A stretch of DNA of 53,724 bases from an uncultured bacterium (GTDB lineage: Bacteria; Patescibacteriota; Saccharimonadia; Saccharimonadales; Saccharimonadaceae): positions 1 through 53,724 of the forward strand of contig CAIUMO010000010.1 of the NCBI GenBank assembly GCA_903900345.1, read 5' to 3'. This document shows positions 1-11,870 of this stretch, in pieces. The position numbers and the translations under genes were made by a program. How positions within the stretch are numbered: the stretch's first letter is position 1; each line of letters opens with the position of its first letter. The notes under the pieces were generated by a model that saw only the letters and a list, made by a program, of their open reading frames with translations, had not been told where the DNA came from and searched no databases.

Positions 1-2
1 AT

Positions 3-107
3 AACGGAGTCTCCAACGTCGACGCCGAACTGTATTATGCCGATCATCAAGCTCCAGCACCAAAAGGTAGAACAAAGCCAATTGATGCTGTAGTAGTTAA
101 TGCTTAA
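3..107 (+). CDS. C-terminal end of an unidentified protein (partial)
   Basis: An open frame enters from the left edge and ends at TAA 105-107, leaving the last 34 residues (ending IDAVVVNA). The tail is rich in Ala, Pro and Val and shows no motif I recognise. It converges with the minus-strand gene ending at 109, one base away. That this is a real gene end is inferred from the tight fit to the next gene; function cannot be assigned from so short a piece. Confidence 0.45.
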   Translation, partial: NGVSNVDAELYYADHQAPAPKGRTKPIDAVVVNA

Positions 108-108
108 A

Positions 109-597
109 TTAGCTTGTTCTGATACGGCGATAAGTAAATTTAGCAGCTACTCGCCAATTAGTGGTCGAGTCGCTATCAAATTGATAAACCAAACCATCTT
201 TAACTTCACTAATTAAAACCAGTGCTGGATTATAAGGCACAAGCGTACGATAAAATATCAAGTCGTCGTTATTGACGTGTTTGCGACCAGGAAAGACCTC
301 GTGAAATTTACTTAGGCTAACTTCGTCAAAATAACGTTGATTATTCTTGGGCGGTAAGTACATTTCAGCCTTTAGGCCAACGCGCGTCACTAGCTTTTTA
401 ATATCTCCAAGTAATAACTTGGATTTACCATTAATATACAGATACAGCTGTTTTTTGGATGTTAGAAATAAAGTCGCCTCGGTTGTATGGCTGACAGGAA
501 TTCTGAAAACAACTACTTGACGGACGTCAATATCTAACCCAAATCGTTCTTGGATAGCACGCTCAAGCGCCAATTCGTCATACATCTTATCGCTCAT
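109..597 (-). CDS. Hypothetical protein, 162 aa
   Basis: I do not recognise this protein. It is soluble with mixed alpha/beta character; the C-terminal half carries the segment VPYNPALVLISEVKDG, which looks like a buried strand. The longest frame begins at 651, but I place the start at ATG 597 (MSDKMYDEL). A TATAAT box at 607-612 on the minus strand lies 9 nt before it, with AGGAA in the gap that could serve as a weak ribosome site. A start at 651 would lie upstream of this promoter. It is divergent from the helicase gene starting at 661, so the 63-bp gap probably carries promoters in both directions. No homologue is named, so function is unknown. Confidence 0.7.
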   Translation of the reverse strand: MSDKMYDELALERAIQERFGLDIDVRQVVVFRIPVSHTTEATLFLTSKKQLYLYINGKSKLLLGDIKKLVTRVGLKAEMYLPPKNNQRYFDEVSLSKFHEVFPGRKHVNNDDLIFYRTLVPYNPALVLISEVKDGLVYQFDSDSTTNWRVAAKFTYRRIRTS

Positions 598-606
598 ATT
601 TTTCCT

Positions 607-612
607 ATTATA
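607..612 (-). promoter_or_regulatory. -10 box of the hypothetical gene at 109-597
   Basis: Perfect TATAAT on the minus strand, 9 nt upstream of the chosen ATG. It follows the short-leader pattern seen at many genes of this window. Confidence 0.55.
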
Positions 613-660
613 CCACTTCCGTATCATATAACCTCGACTAGATATAGCCAATCAACTACA

Positions 661-3600
661 ATGGACTTAATGGATTTTAAAAAACGATATGCCAAATTAA
701 ACCAAGCTCAAAAAACGGCAGTCGATACAATCGACGGGCCAGTAATGGTTATCGCAGGCCCTGGCACTGGTAAAACCGAACTTTTAAGTGTCCGAGCCGC
801 CAATATTCTAAAAGAAACCGACACTTTACCTGAAAATATTTTATGTTTGACTTTCACCGACAGCGGCGCCAATGCCATGCGCGAAAGGCTAACCGAAATT
901 ATCGGCAAAGAGGCCTATAAAGTCGCTATCCATACTTTTCACAGCTTTGGTTCGGAAGTAATTAATCAAAATGGCCAATATTTCTATCAAGGCGCCAAGT
1001 TTCACGCCGCCGACAGCCTTAGCAGCTACGAAATAATGCGCGAAATATTCGAGCAGCTTGATTATAACAATCCAATCGCCGGTAAAATGAATGATGAATA
1101 CACCTATTTATCGGATAGTCTGACAACTATTTCTGAGCTTAAACGCAGCGGTCTAACCAGTGACGAATTAATTAAAGTTTTGGATGAAAATAACATCGCC
1201 ATCGAAAAAGCCGAGCAGTTATTATCACCAATCTTTGCGCAGGGGATCAACAAAAACACTGCCACATTAGCAGCCGATACCATTGCGGCGATTCGATCTT
1301 GCGGTGATGAAGCCTCCTTGCCAACGATCGTTCCGTTGTCTCAGATCCTAGCTGATTCGTTATTAACTGCCACCAACGAGGCATCTAATTCAAACTCAAC
1401 CAAACCAATTACCGCGTGGCGCAACGACTGGTTCGTCAAAGACAAATCTGGCAAATTCGTCTTAAAATCGCACGATCGTCAGTCTAAATTACGAGCTTTA
1501 AGTTTTGTTTATAATCAATATCTAAATCGTATGCAAGAAACCTCGCTTTATGACTTTGACGACATGATTATGCGCGTCGTTCACACTATAGAAACTCAGG
1601 ATGATCTGCGTTTTAATCTGCAAGAAAAATATCAATACATCATGGTGGATGAGTTTCAGGATACCAACTTGGCGCAAATGCGTATCTTGCACAATTTGAC
1701 TAATAATGAAGTCCAGGGCGACACGCCAAACATTATGGTGGTTGGTGATGATGACCAGGCAATCTATAGTTTTCAGGGTGCTGATATTAGCAATATTATT
1801 GATTTTCGTAAAAATTATCCAAGACTTAAAACCGTTACATTAACCGACAATTACCGCTCGACAGCCGACATTTTAAACGGTTCACGCGATATTATTCTGC
1901 AAGGCAACGGCCGACTGGAAAACATTTTTGATGATATTAATAAACAATTGACAGCCAATAACAACAAGCAGGGTAGTAGTGTTGGCCTACATGAAGCCGA
2001 AGCAATCGGCGACGAAAGGCATTGGGTCGTTAATGACATTAAATCACAGATTGAATCAGGCCAACAGCCAAATACCATCGCCGTATTAACCAGGCGACAT
2101 TATGAAATTAATGCACTGCTACCATACTTCGCCAAGGCTGGCATTGCCGTCAATTACGAGCGTCGTGACAATGTATTAGACCTAGCGCCAATTAAAGTAA
2201 TTGAGCAACTATCCAGATTGCTAATCAATCTAGCTGATGGTCGACACGACGAAGTCAATGCCTTGATGCCAGAATTACTGGCGCATTCCGCCTGGAAGAT
2301 TAAGCCAATCGCATTATGGAAATTAAGTCTGAAAGCTTACGACAGTCACAGCCGCTGGCTGGACATCATGGCCGTTACACCAGAATTCGTAGCACTTTGT
2401 AACTGGCTAATTGAAACCGCTTCATCAGCAATTGACATACCACTAGAACAAATCTTAGATATCATTATTGGTAAGCAAAATTCGGACAGCTACGAAAAAC
2501 CAGGTTTTGTTAGTCCGCTTTATAACTATTTCTTTTCAAACGATAGTTTAGTCAACAACCCAACTGAATATTTAACTTATTTAGAAGCCTTGCGGACCAT
2601 CAGGTCTAAATTACGCGAATATCGCCCCGATCAAACACCAACCTTATCAACACTAATCGAGTTTATCGAATTAAACCGCAAAGTCGGCAGCACGATTAAT
2701 GTTACTCGGCAATCAGTCGGATCTGATAATGCCGTCAATATTATGACCGCCCACAAATCAAAAGGCCTAGAATTTGACAGCGTCTACGTTATCAATGCCG
2801 TTGATACCGTCTGGGGCGAGCGCGCTCGCAGCCGTAACCGATTAATCAACTATCCCGAAAACTTGCCACTGGCGCCAGCAGGTGAAAGCGAGGACGAACG
2901 TCTGCGACTATTTTACGTCGCCATTACCAGGGCCAAGCATCAACTTCATATTAGTTATAGCCTAAGTGATGATAATAACAAAAACAGCTTGCGCGCTGCC
3001 TTTTTGGTCGACAGTAAATGGGATTTGCAAACTATACCAACACCATCAACTGCCGAACAATTAATCGAATCGGTCGAGTTGGCTTGGTATCAGCCAATCA
3101 TTAATCCGACGACTACTAATATGCGTGATTTGTTAATGCCATCACTGGATAACTATAAACTCAGCGTCACACACTTGCATAACTTTTTGGATGTTACCCG
3201 CGGCGGCCCAGCCACGTTTTTATTGAATAATTTACTGCGTTTTCCAAGCGCCAAAAGTGCCAACGCTGCTTTTGGAACCGCTATTCATGATACCTTGCAG
3301 CGCGCCCACACCCATATATCTTCAACTGGCAACAAACAGGCTATTGAGGATATCGTGTCCAACTTTGAGACCAACCTACGCGATCAACATTTAGGTAAAC
3401 GTGATTTTGACATATTTTTGCAAAAAGGTAGTGATGCCTTGCGAGTATTTCTGGAAGATAAGTATGATAACTTTACAACAACCGAACAAACCGAACTAAA
3501 TTTTGGTGGTCAACATTCAATCGTCGGTGAAGCGCATTTAACTGGATCACTCGACCTGGTTGATATTAGTAAACCAGACAAAACAATCGTCGTAACTGAT

Positions 3601-3957
3601 TACAAAACCGGCAAACCATCCAACAGCTGGACGGGCAAGACCGATTACGAAAAGATTAAGTTGCATAAATATAAACAACAATTATTATTTTATAAATTAC
3701 TAGTCGAATCAGCCCGTGATTACCGTGATTTTAAAGTCATTTCCGGCATTATGCAATTCGTCGAACCAACCTTGACAGGCGATATTTTGTCGCTGGACGC
3801 CGAATTTAGTAATGATGAGATTGACCGATTTAAAACCCTAATAAATGCCGTTTGGACGCGTATCAAAAAACTAGATTTACCAGATATATCAGGCTATGAT
3901 CAGTCAATCAAAGGTGTACTAGCTTTTGAGCAAGACTTGATTGACAATATTATCTAA
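661..3957 (+). CDS. UvrD/Rep-type superfamily 1 helicase with C-terminal RecB-like nuclease domain
   Basis: ATP-dependent 3'-5' DNA helicase fused to a PD-(D/E)XK nuclease, about 1098 aa. Visible SF1A motifs in order: Walker A GPGTGKT (near residue 33), motif II MVDEFQDTN, motif III GDDDQAIYSFQGAD, motif IV DNYRST, motif V TAHKSKGLEFD, motif VI YVAITRAKHQL. In the last 200 residues GSLDLVDI followed by VTDYKTGK matches the catalytic Asp and D-x-K of RecB/AddB nucleases. The family acts in double-strand-break repair; no AddB/RecC partner is visible here, so this may be a single-chain version. The frame is open from 550, but ATG 661 is preferred because the helicase fold begins right after it and the upstream part is low-complexity sequence antisense to the neighbour's leader. 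Confidence 0.9.
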   Translation: MDLMDFKKRYAKLNQAQKTAVDTIDGPVMVIAGPGTGKTELLSVRAANILKETDTLPENILCLTFTDSGANAMRERLTEIIGKEAYKVAIHTFHSFGSEVINQNGQYFYQGAKFHAADSLSSYEIMREIFEQLDYNNPIAGKMNDEYTYLSDSLTTISELKRSGLTSDELIKVLDENNIAIEKAEQLLSPIFAQGINKNTATLAADTIAAIRSCGDEASLPTIVPLSQILADSLLTATNEASNSNSTKPITAWRNDWFVKDKSGKFVLKSHDRQSKLRALSFVYNQYLNRMQETSLYDFDDMIMRVVHTIETQDDLRFNLQEKYQYIMVDEFQDTNLAQMRILHNLTNNEVQGDTPNIMVVGDDDQAIYSFQGADISNIIDFRKNYPRLKTVTLTDNYRSTADILNGSRDIILQGNGRLENIFDDINKQLTANNNKQGSSVGLHEAEAIGDERHWVVNDIKSQIESGQQPNTIAVLTRRHYEINALLPYFAKAGIAVNYERRDNVLDLAPIKVIEQLSRLLINLADGRHDEVNALMPELLAHSAWKIKPIALWKLSLKAYDSHSRWLDIMAVTPEFVALCNWLIETASSAIDIPLEQILDIIIGKQNSDSYEKPGFVSPLYNYFFSNDSLVNNPTEYLTYLEALRTIRSKLREYRPDQTPTLSTLIEFIELNRKVGSTINVTRQSVGSDNAVNIMTAHKSKGLEFDSVYVINAVDTVWGERARSRNRLINYPENLPLAPAGESEDERLRLFYVAITRAKHQLHISYSLSDDNNKNSLRAAFLVDSKWDLQTIPTPSTAEQLIESVELAWYQPIINPTTTNMRDLLMPSLDNYKLSVTHLHNFLDVTRGGPATFLLNNLLRFPSAKSANAAFGTAIHDTLQRAHTHISSTGNKQAIEDIVSNFETNLRDQHLGKRDFDIFLQKGSDALRVFLEDKYDNFTTTEQTELNFGGQHSIVGEAHLTGSLDLVDISKPDKTIVVTDYKTGKPSNSWTGKTDYEKIKLHKYKQQLLFYKLLVESARDYRDFKVISGIMQFVEPTLTGDILSLDAEFSNDEIDRFKTLINAVWTRIKKLDLPDISGYDQSIKGVLAFEQDLIDNII

Positions 3958-3963
3958 TTGTTT

Positions 3964-3969
3964 TATAAT
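3964..3969 (+). promoter_or_regulatory. -10 box of dus
   Basis: TATAAT 12 nt before the dus ATG, just after the stop of the helicase gene. It implies a leader of only about six nucleotides and independent transcription of dus. Confidence 0.6.
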
Positions 3970-3981
3970 GAAGATATACTA

Positions 3982-4971
3982 ATGTCAAACTTTTGGGCAG
4001 ACCTACCAAAACCATTCTTTGTACTGGCTCCAATGGAGGCAGTAACAGATGTTGTTTTTCGCCATGTCGTTGCAGCTGCCGCCCGACCAGATGTCTTTTT
4101 TACGGAATTCGTCAATGCCAGTAGTTATTGCAGTCCCAAAGGAATCGCCAGCACTAAAGGTCGCCTGACTTTTACGGCCGACGAACAACCAATGGTCGTC
4201 CAAATTTGGGGCAACAAACCCGACCAATATGCGCAGATGAGTTTAGGAATGGCTGAACTTGGTTTTGCTGGCATTGACATCAACATGGGTTGCCCCGACA
4301 AATCTGTCGTTCATGGCGGATCGGGCAGCGGATTAATCCGGACCCCCGAACTAGCTGGACAATTAATTGCCGCTGCTAAAACTGGCGGACTGCCCGTCAG
4401 CGTCAAAACTCGTATTGGCGATCGTAAGGTTGAAGAATGGCGTGACTGGCTAACATTTTTACTGCAACAAGACATCGTTAATTTGACTGTCCATTTGCGA
4501 ACTCGCAAAGAAATGACCAAAGTTGAAGCTCACTTTGAATTAATTCCTGAAATCATGAAATTACGCGACGAAATCGCACCACAAACATTAATTACGATTA
4601 ATGGCGACATCCGTGACCATCAACATGGATTAGAATTAGCCGCAAAATACGGCGTTGATGGCATCATGATTGGCCGCGGAGTTTTTCAGGATCCATTTGC
4701 ATTTGAAATCAACAAAAGGGAACACACTAATCAAGAATTGGTCGATTTATTAAACTATCATTTGGATATGCACGACAAATATGCCACCGACCCATCTTTG
4801 CAAGGATTATCCTTGCAAAAGGTAGATGTCCGTAAATTTGACCCATTGAAACGGTTTTTGAAAATTTATGTCCGTAATTTTCCAGGCGCTAGTGAGGTGC
4901 GTGATAAAATGATGCACACTACCAGCACCGATGAGGTTCGGGCGATTCTAGCCTCGGTGGCGACGTCGTAA
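3982..4971 (+). CDS. dus: tRNA-dihydrouridine synthase
   Basis: Flavin-dependent reduction of uridine to dihydrouridine in tRNA D-loops, 329 aa. The TIM-barrel signature is clear: APMEAVTD at the N-terminus, INMGCPDK with the catalytic Cys, SVKTRIG, and IGRGVFQDP near the phosphate-binding end. The start is ATG 3982 (MSNFWADLP), 12 nt after a TATAAT box at 3964-3969; an upstream in-frame TTG would lie before that promoter. Near the C-terminus a perfect palindrome of the RAYT-associated repeat family (4797-4819) is read in frame as LQGLSLQ, which looks like an insertion into a surface segment. The last 24 nt overlap the convergent atpC. Which Dus subfamily it belongs to I cannot say. Confidence 0.93.
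   Translation: MSNFWADLPKPFFVLAPMEAVTDVVFRHVVAAAARPDVFFTEFVNASSYCSPKGIASTKGRLTFTADEQPMVVQIWGNKPDQYAQMSLGMAELGFAGIDINMGCPDKSVVHGGSGSGLIRTPELAGQLIAAAKTGGLPVSVKTRIGDRKVEEWRDWLTFLLQQDIVNLTVHLRTRKEMTKVEAHFELIPEIMKLRDEIAPQTLITINGDIRDHQHGLELAAKYGVDGIMIGRGVFQDPFAFEINKREHTNQELVDLLNYHLDMHDKYATDPSLQGLSLQKVDVRKFDPLKRFLKIYVRNFPGASEVRDKMMHTTSTDEVRAILASVATS
4797..4819. repeat. RAYT-associated palindrome, copy 1 (inside dus)
   Basis: Perfect inverted repeat with core TGCAAGGATTATCCTTGCA and one central unpaired T. It belongs to the same family as the copies at 11536, 11814, 12535 and 12732. It lies in frame within dus and is translated. Confidence 0.9.
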
Positions 4972-5370
4972 TTCGGCGACTTTCAATCTGACAGCGTGAC
5001 GATCAACCAACTCATGGGCTTCATCTAGTTCAACTTGGTCTTTGGCATCTTTGCGCATTTGCAAAGCCCGTTCATAAGCAGCTTTTGATTCGGCTTCAAC
5101 AATATTATCGCCATGATCAGCTTCGTCAACTAACAGTTGAATCGTTTTGTGTGTAATTTTAATCAGACCGCCTGAAATCGCAAAGTATTGCAGTTTTTCG
5201 TTGCCGTCATCTTTGTTATGACGAATCGAGACCACGCCAGGGACCGCCAAAGCAATTAGTGGTTCGTGGTCAGGATAAACGGCAATTTCACCTTCCGATG
5301 TCGGAATCATAACCTCATAAACTTCTTGATCAATTTTGACACCAAGCAGTGTAACGAGTTTAAAATTCAT
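4948..5370 (-). CDS. atpC: ATP synthase F1 epsilon subunit
   Basis: Central-stalk subunit of the F1Fo ATP synthase, 140 aa. The N-terminal beta-sandwich is recognisable ([26 protein letters not shown], cut here only by description at the usual G-x-x-G-x-L-P-x-H region), followed by a helical C-terminal domain (residues about 95-140) rich in Arg and Glu. It is the last gene of the operon, starting 4 nt after the atpD stop. The C-terminus overlaps the convergent dus gene by 24 nt and ends in a basic tail (ELRRRHRG). Confidence 0.93.
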   Translation of the reverse strand: MNFKLVTLLGVKIDQEVYEVMIPTSEGEIAVYPDHEPLIALAVPGVVSIRHNKDDGNEKLQYFAISGGLIKITHKTIQLLVDEADHGDNIVEAESKAAYERALQMRKDAKDQVELDEAHELVDRHAVRLKVAELRRRHRG

Positions 5371-5374
5371 TTAA

Positions 5375-7632
<2,258 letters not shown>

Positions 7633-7634
7633 GT

Positions 7635-9164
7635 TTAAGCCTCCTTTGAACCTTTCACGACAGCCTTGGCAACTTTAACAATTGCCGCGATTTGATCGTC
7701 AGTTGGTTTAGCGCCTTTATCAAGTTCGTTCATTTCAGATTTGTGGTCTGTCTTCAAACGACTTAATAATTTAGCTTGAACGTCTTTGATGTTTTCAGGT
7801 TTAATATCGTCAAACAAGCCGTTAGTTGCAGCATAGACACTGGCAACTTGCTGCCAAATGCTATATGGCTGATATTGTGGCTGTTTTAGCAGTTCAGTCA
7901 AGCGTTGACCACGACTAATTTGTGATTTAGTAGCATCATCCAAGTCGCTACCAAATTGGGCAAAACTGGCAAGTTCCCTAAACTGAGACAAACCGAGTTT
8001 AAGATTACCGCTGACACTTTTAACAGCTTTGGTTTGAGCGTCACCACCAACACGCGAAACGGATAGTCCAGCCGAAATAGCCGGTCTAATACCTTGATAA
8101 AATAGGTCGGTTTCAAGGAAAATCTGACCATCGGTAATCGAAATCACATTGGTTGGAATGTAGGCACTAATATCGCCGGCTTGAGTTTCAATAATCGGCA
8201 GGGCAGTTAGTGAACCGCCACCTAGGGCGTCACTTAATTTAGCCGAGCGCTCCAGTAGACGTGAGTGCAGGTAAAAAACGTCACCCGGAAAGGCTTCGCG
8301 TCCTGGTGGACGACGGAGTAGTAGCGACATTTGGCGATATGCCACAGCGTGTTTAGTTAAATCGTCATAAATCATCAAAGCGTGACCACCGTTATCGCGG
8401 AAATATTCACCCATAGCAGTGGCCGCATACGGCGCCAAATACAAAAGTGATGCAGGGTCAGATGGACTGGTTGCAACCACAATTGTTTGCTCCATCACAC
8501 CTTCTTTTTTAAGACGATCAATCAAACGAGAAATTTTTGAAGAGCGTTGACCAATTGCTACATAAACGTTAACCACGCCAGTTTTTTGCTTGGCCTGATT
8601 AATCATCGTATCGATTGTCAAAGCAGTTTTACCAGTCTGACGGTCACCAATAATCAACTCGCGCTGACCACGACCGATAGGGAACATGGCATCAATTGCA
8701 ATGATGCCGGTCATCAAAGGTTCGTGAACCGATTTACGGCCCATAACACCAATAGCTTCACGTTCAACTAAACCTGTTTGTTTAGTTTTGATTGGCGCAC
8801 CACCATCAAGTGGACGACCAAGTGGGTCAACTACACGACCTAATAACTCTGGACCAACTGGCACCGACAAAACGACACCTTTTAGGCGAACTGTATTACC
8901 AGCCGAGACTAAACTATCTGAGCCCAGTAAAACGGCGCCGATTTCGTCTTCCATTAAATTCAAGGCAAATGCTTCAACAATGCCGCTTGGTGTTTCAATT
9001 TGTAACACTTCGTTATAGCCAGCATCGCGTAGTCCTTGGACCCAAGCCACGCCGTCTCCGACGCGAACGACAATACCGACCTTTTCTAAACCTTCAGTCG
9101 ACTCTAGCCCCGCAATCGCGTCGCGTAGGTCTTTTGAAAGTTCCGCTACTGATATCTTTGTCAT
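7635..9164 (-). CDS. atpA: ATP synthase F1 alpha subunit
   Basis: Non-catalytic nucleotide-binding subunit of F1, 509 aa, normal length. The P-loop is [10 protein letters not shown], and the family segments [19 protein letters not shown] (named here by its position near residue 280) and [17 protein letters not shown] are intact. ATG 9164 follows AAGGA. The residue [10 protein letters not shown] replaces the more usual GQ-x-x-S-x-V-A segment without loss of the fold. Confidence 0.97.
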   Translation of the reverse strand: MTKISVAELSKDLRDAIAGLESTEGLEKVGIVVRVGDGVAWVQGLRDAGYNEVLQIETPSGIVEAFALNLMEDEIGAVLLGSDSLVSAGNTVRLKGVVLSVPVGPELLGRVVDPLGRPLDGGAPIKTKQTGLVEREAIGVMGRKSVHEPLMTGIIAIDAMFPIGRGQRELIIGDRQTGKTALTIDTMINQAKQKTGVVNVYVAIGQRSSKISRLIDRLKKEGVMEQTIVVATSPSDPASLLYLAPYAATAMGEYFRDNGGHALMIYDDLTKHAVAYRQMSLLLRRPPGREAFPGDVFYLHSRLLERSAKLSDALGGGSLTALPIIETQAGDISAYIPTNVISITDGQIFLETDLFYQGIRPAISAGLSVSRVGGDAQTKAVKSVSGNLKLGLSQFRELASFAQFGSDLDDATKSQISRGQRLTELLKQPQYQPYSIWQQVASVYAATNGLFDDIKPENIKDVQAKLLSRLKTDHKSEMNELDKGAKPTDDQIAAIVKVAKAVVKGSKEA

Positions 9165-9177
9165 ATCTTATTCCTTA

Positions 9178-9576
9178 TCATTTCTTATATTTTGTCTTTA
9201 ATGCGGTTAATCGTCTAGCGATTGTAGTGTCAATCTCAGATCCGGCAAATTCCAGGCGTAATCCACCAAGTAAACTTGAGTCAATTTCGGCACGTAATTG
9301 CACATCGTCGGCATCGATATTTTGGCGGACTAATTCGATAACCGCCTTTTTAGTCAGTTCGTCTAACTCGTGGGCCGAGGTCACATTGGCAACCACTACA
9401 CCACGTAGACTCAACTGATATTCGATGTCACCAATAATCAATTGCTGTTCTTTGGTGCGCTTCGAATCAATCAGATAGGCCGCTAATTGTTGAGCCAACT
9501 GCTTGGCATCGGCGCCATCAATCAATGACTTGGCATAGTAGCTGGCTATCTTGCGACGAGACAGACGAATAGCCAT
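9178..9576 (-). CDS. atpH: ATP synthase F1 delta subunit (short form)
   Basis: Peripheral-stalk subunit linking F1 to the b subunits. It is identified by position between atpF and atpA and by its C-terminal half: DIDVQLRAEIDSSLLGGL-like text (here ADDVQLRAEIDSSLLGGLRL), followed by the final helix. The usual length is about 175-180 aa; this one is 132 aa, so the N-terminal helical bundle that binds the top of alpha is much reduced. No frameshift is visible and the neighbouring gaps (13 and 6 nt) leave no room for a longer protein. Confidence 0.85.
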   Translation of the reverse strand: MAIRLSRRKIASYYAKSLIDGADAKQLAQQLAAYLIDSKRTKEQQLIIGDIEYQLSLRGVVVANVTSAHELDELTKKAVIELVRQNIDADDVQLRAEIDSSLLGGLRLEFAGSEIDTTIARRLTALKTKYKK

Positions 9577-9582
9577 AAAGGA

Positions 9583-10119
9583 CTACTTCGCTTCCTTGAT
9601 TGAATCGGTAATTAATTTATTATCGATTTTGTCTGATACGACTTTACCAACTACTTTTTCAGTCGCTAAGGCGACCAGTTCAACCATTTCATTTTGAATC
9701 GCTTTTTTAACTAACAAAATTTCATTGTCAATCTCTCGTTGAGCTGTCGCAATGATTTGATCGGCCCGCTTTTTCGATGATTCTTCGGCAGCAACAATTG
9801 TCGCCATCGATTCAGCTTTGGCGCTAGCCACAATTTCATTAGCCTCTATCTGAGCCTTGTTAAGTAGCTTAACAATCCTTTTTTCAGTATGATCAGCCGC
9901 TTCTTGAGCTTCGGCTGCGGCTTTGGCGCCAGATTCAATCTTATTTTGACGGTCATCAACTGATTTCATTAACATAGGATAGACGAACTTACTCAGTAAC
10001 CAAACTGTAACCAGAAAGGCAACTATCTGAAAAGTTAACATCATCCAATCAATGCCTAGCACACTAATTAGGCTAGGATTGGCGGTCTCAGTCGCGGCAA
10101 ATTGTCCTAATATTTCCAT
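9583..10119 (-). CDS. atpF: ATP synthase Fo b subunit
   Basis: Peripheral-stalk subunit, 178 aa. It has a single N-terminal membrane helix (about residues 25-48, MLTFQIVAFLVTVWLLSKF) and a long charged coiled coil rich in Ala, Glu and Lys. ATG 10119 is preceded by GGATA. It lies 17 nt after atpE and 6 nt before atpH. Confidence 0.94.
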   Translation of the reverse strand: MEILGQFAATETANPSLISVLGIDWMMLTFQIVAFLVTVWLLSKFVYPMLMKSVDDRQNKIESGAKAAAEAQEAADHTEKRIVKLLNKAQIEANEIVASAKAESMATIVAAEESSKKRADQIIATAQREIDNEILLVKKAIQNEMVELVALATEKVVGKVVSDKIDNKLITDSIKEAK

Positions 10120-10136
10120 GTTTTATCCAATTTGAC

Positions 10137-10364
<228 letters not shown>

Positions 10365-10389
10365 TTACTCCTTATTCTTGTTACTTATA

Positions 10390-10395
10390 ATTATA
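10390..10395 (-). promoter_or_regulatory. Candidate internal -10 box before atpE
   Basis: TATAAT on the minus strand inside the atpB-atpE gap, 28 nt from the atpE ATG, which also has its own strong SD. No good -35 is visible, so it remains a candidate. Confidence 0.35.
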
Positions 10396-10419
10396 TCATT
10401 CGAGCCGAGGCAGAAGTTA

Positions 10420-11223
10420 TCATTCTACATGTAGCTCATGAATTGGTTGATGAGTTTCCGCGCCACCATCGTGGTGAGCAACGGCCAAAGACGTAAAAAT
10501 GAGGGTTAGAACAAAAAACACATAAGCCTGAATGAATCCAATTAACATCTCAAAGCCCATAAAAATCGGTAGGGCAATAGTCGAAGCATAGCTAGCCAAA
10601 ATAACAATCACCAACAACAAAATCTCACCAGCAAAGGCATTACCAAACAAACGCATCGCCAGTGATATAGCGCGCGAGAACTCACCAATAATTTCGAGTA
10701 GACCCTCAAAAAAGCCGACAGCGTCTTTGAGTGGATTGCGAAAATATCGTCCAGCATTACCCCAGATACCAAGCTGCTTAATCGCAAAAATTTGAATCGC
10801 AACAATCGTAACTATCGCTAAGCCTAACGTAAAGTTCAAATCAGCCGTCGGACTACGTAAAATCGGCACACCATTGATTTTGATTGAATCAAGACCAGGT
10901 AAAACACTCAACCAATAGTTAAATAAGACCAAGAAAAAGATAGTCACTACCAGTGGAGTCATCCTGCGACCCAGTTTACGATCTGGGATAATTTCGTTGA
11001 TTTGTTTTAATAGACCTTCAAAAACCCACTGAGCCAAACCGACAAAACGATTGTAATGTCCACGGCGAACAGCATTGCCGACATAAAATAGCACACCCAA
11101 AGTAACGGCTGTGCCGACCAGGCCAGTTAACATCGCATTAGTAACTGAAAAAACGCCGATTTTAAAAATTTCTTTGGCAGCGATATCAACTGGAATCTGC
11201 AAAGCAGCAAAACTGTCAATCAT
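10420..11223 (-). CDS. atpB: ATP synthase Fo a subunit
   Basis: Membrane stator half-channel, 267 aa, with five to six membrane helices. The essential Arg sits in SRAISLAMRLFGNAFAGE and the C-terminal helix ends FFVLTLIFTSLAVAHHD. The ATG is directly adjacent to the stop of the upstream small gene, typical of translational coupling. Confidence 0.95.
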   Translation of the reverse strand: MIDSFAALQIPVDIAAKEIFKIGVFSVTNAMLTGLVGTAVTLGVLFYVGNAVRRGHYNRFVGLAQWVFEGLLKQINEIIPDRKLGRRMTPLVVTIFFLVLFNYWLSVLPGLDSIKINGVPILRSPTADLNFTLGLAIVTIVAIQIFAIKQLGIWGNAGRYFRNPLKDAVGFFEGLLEIIGEFSRAISLAMRLFGNAFAGEILLLVIVILASYASTIALPIFMGFEMLIGFIQAYVFFVLTLIFTSLAVAHHDGGAETHQPIHELHVE

Positions 11224-11472
11224 TTATTTCTTCAGACCTTTCAGCTGCGACATTATTAGCATTAGACTAGTAATGGAACCTACGATGACGGACATAAAAG
11301 TAAACACTGGGGTAGTAAGCAGGATATGATCCAGCGCAATACCTATAATTACACCACCAATTGTGGGTATAAACATCCTCCAACTAGTGTCCAGAAGTGT
11401 CAGTGATAATAAAATAGCCGCAGAACGTGGCTGTTTCAGTTTATCGTCATTTGCCATTGGCGACCCTGTCAT
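11224..11472 (-). CDS. AtpZ/AtpI-like small membrane protein at the head of the ATP synthase operon
   Basis: 82 aa with two predicted membrane helices (about 35-55 and 57-77). Position directly before atpB and the two-helix layout match the AtpI/AtpZ group, which assists c-ring assembly or divalent-ion transport; the assignment rests mainly on position. A TACAAT box at 11481-11486 lies 8 nt before ATG 11472, so a leaderless start there is plausible. A second in-frame ATG at 11457 (MANDDK) is the alternative. This is the probable promoter of the whole operon. Confidence 0.75.
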   Translation of the reverse strand: MTGSPMANDDKLKQPRSAAILLSLTLLDTSWRMFIPTIGGVIIGIALDHILLTTPVFTFMSVIVGSITSLMLIMSQLKGLKK

Positions 11473-11480
11473 ATAATCTT

Positions 11481-11486
11481 ATTGTA
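11481..11486 (-). promoter_or_regulatory. -10 box of the ATP synthase operon
   Basis: TACAAT on the minus strand, 8 nt upstream of the first gene's ATG. It is the only good promoter candidate ahead of the nine-gene operon. Confidence 0.5.
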
Positions 11487-11535
11487 GCAACCCAATAAGG
11501 ATATGTACAGAGACACATTTACAACGACACCCCCC

Positions 11536-11554
11536 TGCAAGGATTATCCTTGCA
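11536..11554. repeat. RAYT-associated palindrome, copy 2
   Basis: Perfect inverted repeat TGCAAGGATTATCCTTGCA with central T. It lies in the leader of the small Cys-rich gene at 11587. Confidence 0.9.
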
Positions 11555-11586
11555 AAATGATACAATTACAAAAAGGTAATAAAAAT

Positions 11587-11796
11587 ATGCCAAGACGCAA
11601 CAAAATAATAAAATACACCAGGTCATACCCAACAAACAACAATACTAATTGCGAATCCAAGCGCCAATTTTTAAATGAGCGTGAAGCAGTAAAAGCAGCT
11701 GAATACCAGATGCTCGTCAACACCAACCTAGAACTGTCAGTCTATAAATGCGACGTCTGTAACAAATGGCACCTCACGCGACAATCCAAGGATTAA
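11587..11796 (+). CDS. Small CxxC-WHLT protein, 69 aa
   Basis: Basic N-terminus (MPRRNKIIKYTRSY), a helical middle, and a C-terminal YKCDVCNKWHLT segment that looks like half a zinc ribbon or treble-clef (two Cys plus His). The frame is open from 11503, but that part runs through the palindrome copy at 11536, so ATG 11587 with AAAGG upstream is preferred. It lies between two palindrome copies of opposite central base (11536 and 11814). Function unknown; nucleic-acid binding is a guess from charge and the Cys motif. Confidence 0.6.
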   Translation: MPRRNKIIKYTRSYPTNNNTNCESKRQFLNEREAVKAAEYQMLVNTNLELSVYKCDVCNKWHLTRQSKD

Positions 11797-11813
11797 TCTG
11801 ATTAGCAAATATA

Positions 11814-11834
11814 TTGCAAGGATAATCCTTGCAA
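11814..11834. repeat. RAYT-associated palindrome, copy 3
   Basis: Perfect inverted repeat with core TGCAAGGATAATCCTTGCA (central A), 36 nt beyond the stop codon of the transposase gene. Confidence 0.9.
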
Positions 11835-11870
11835 CGTATTACAGCGATATTATTACACTGGAGTACAGGG

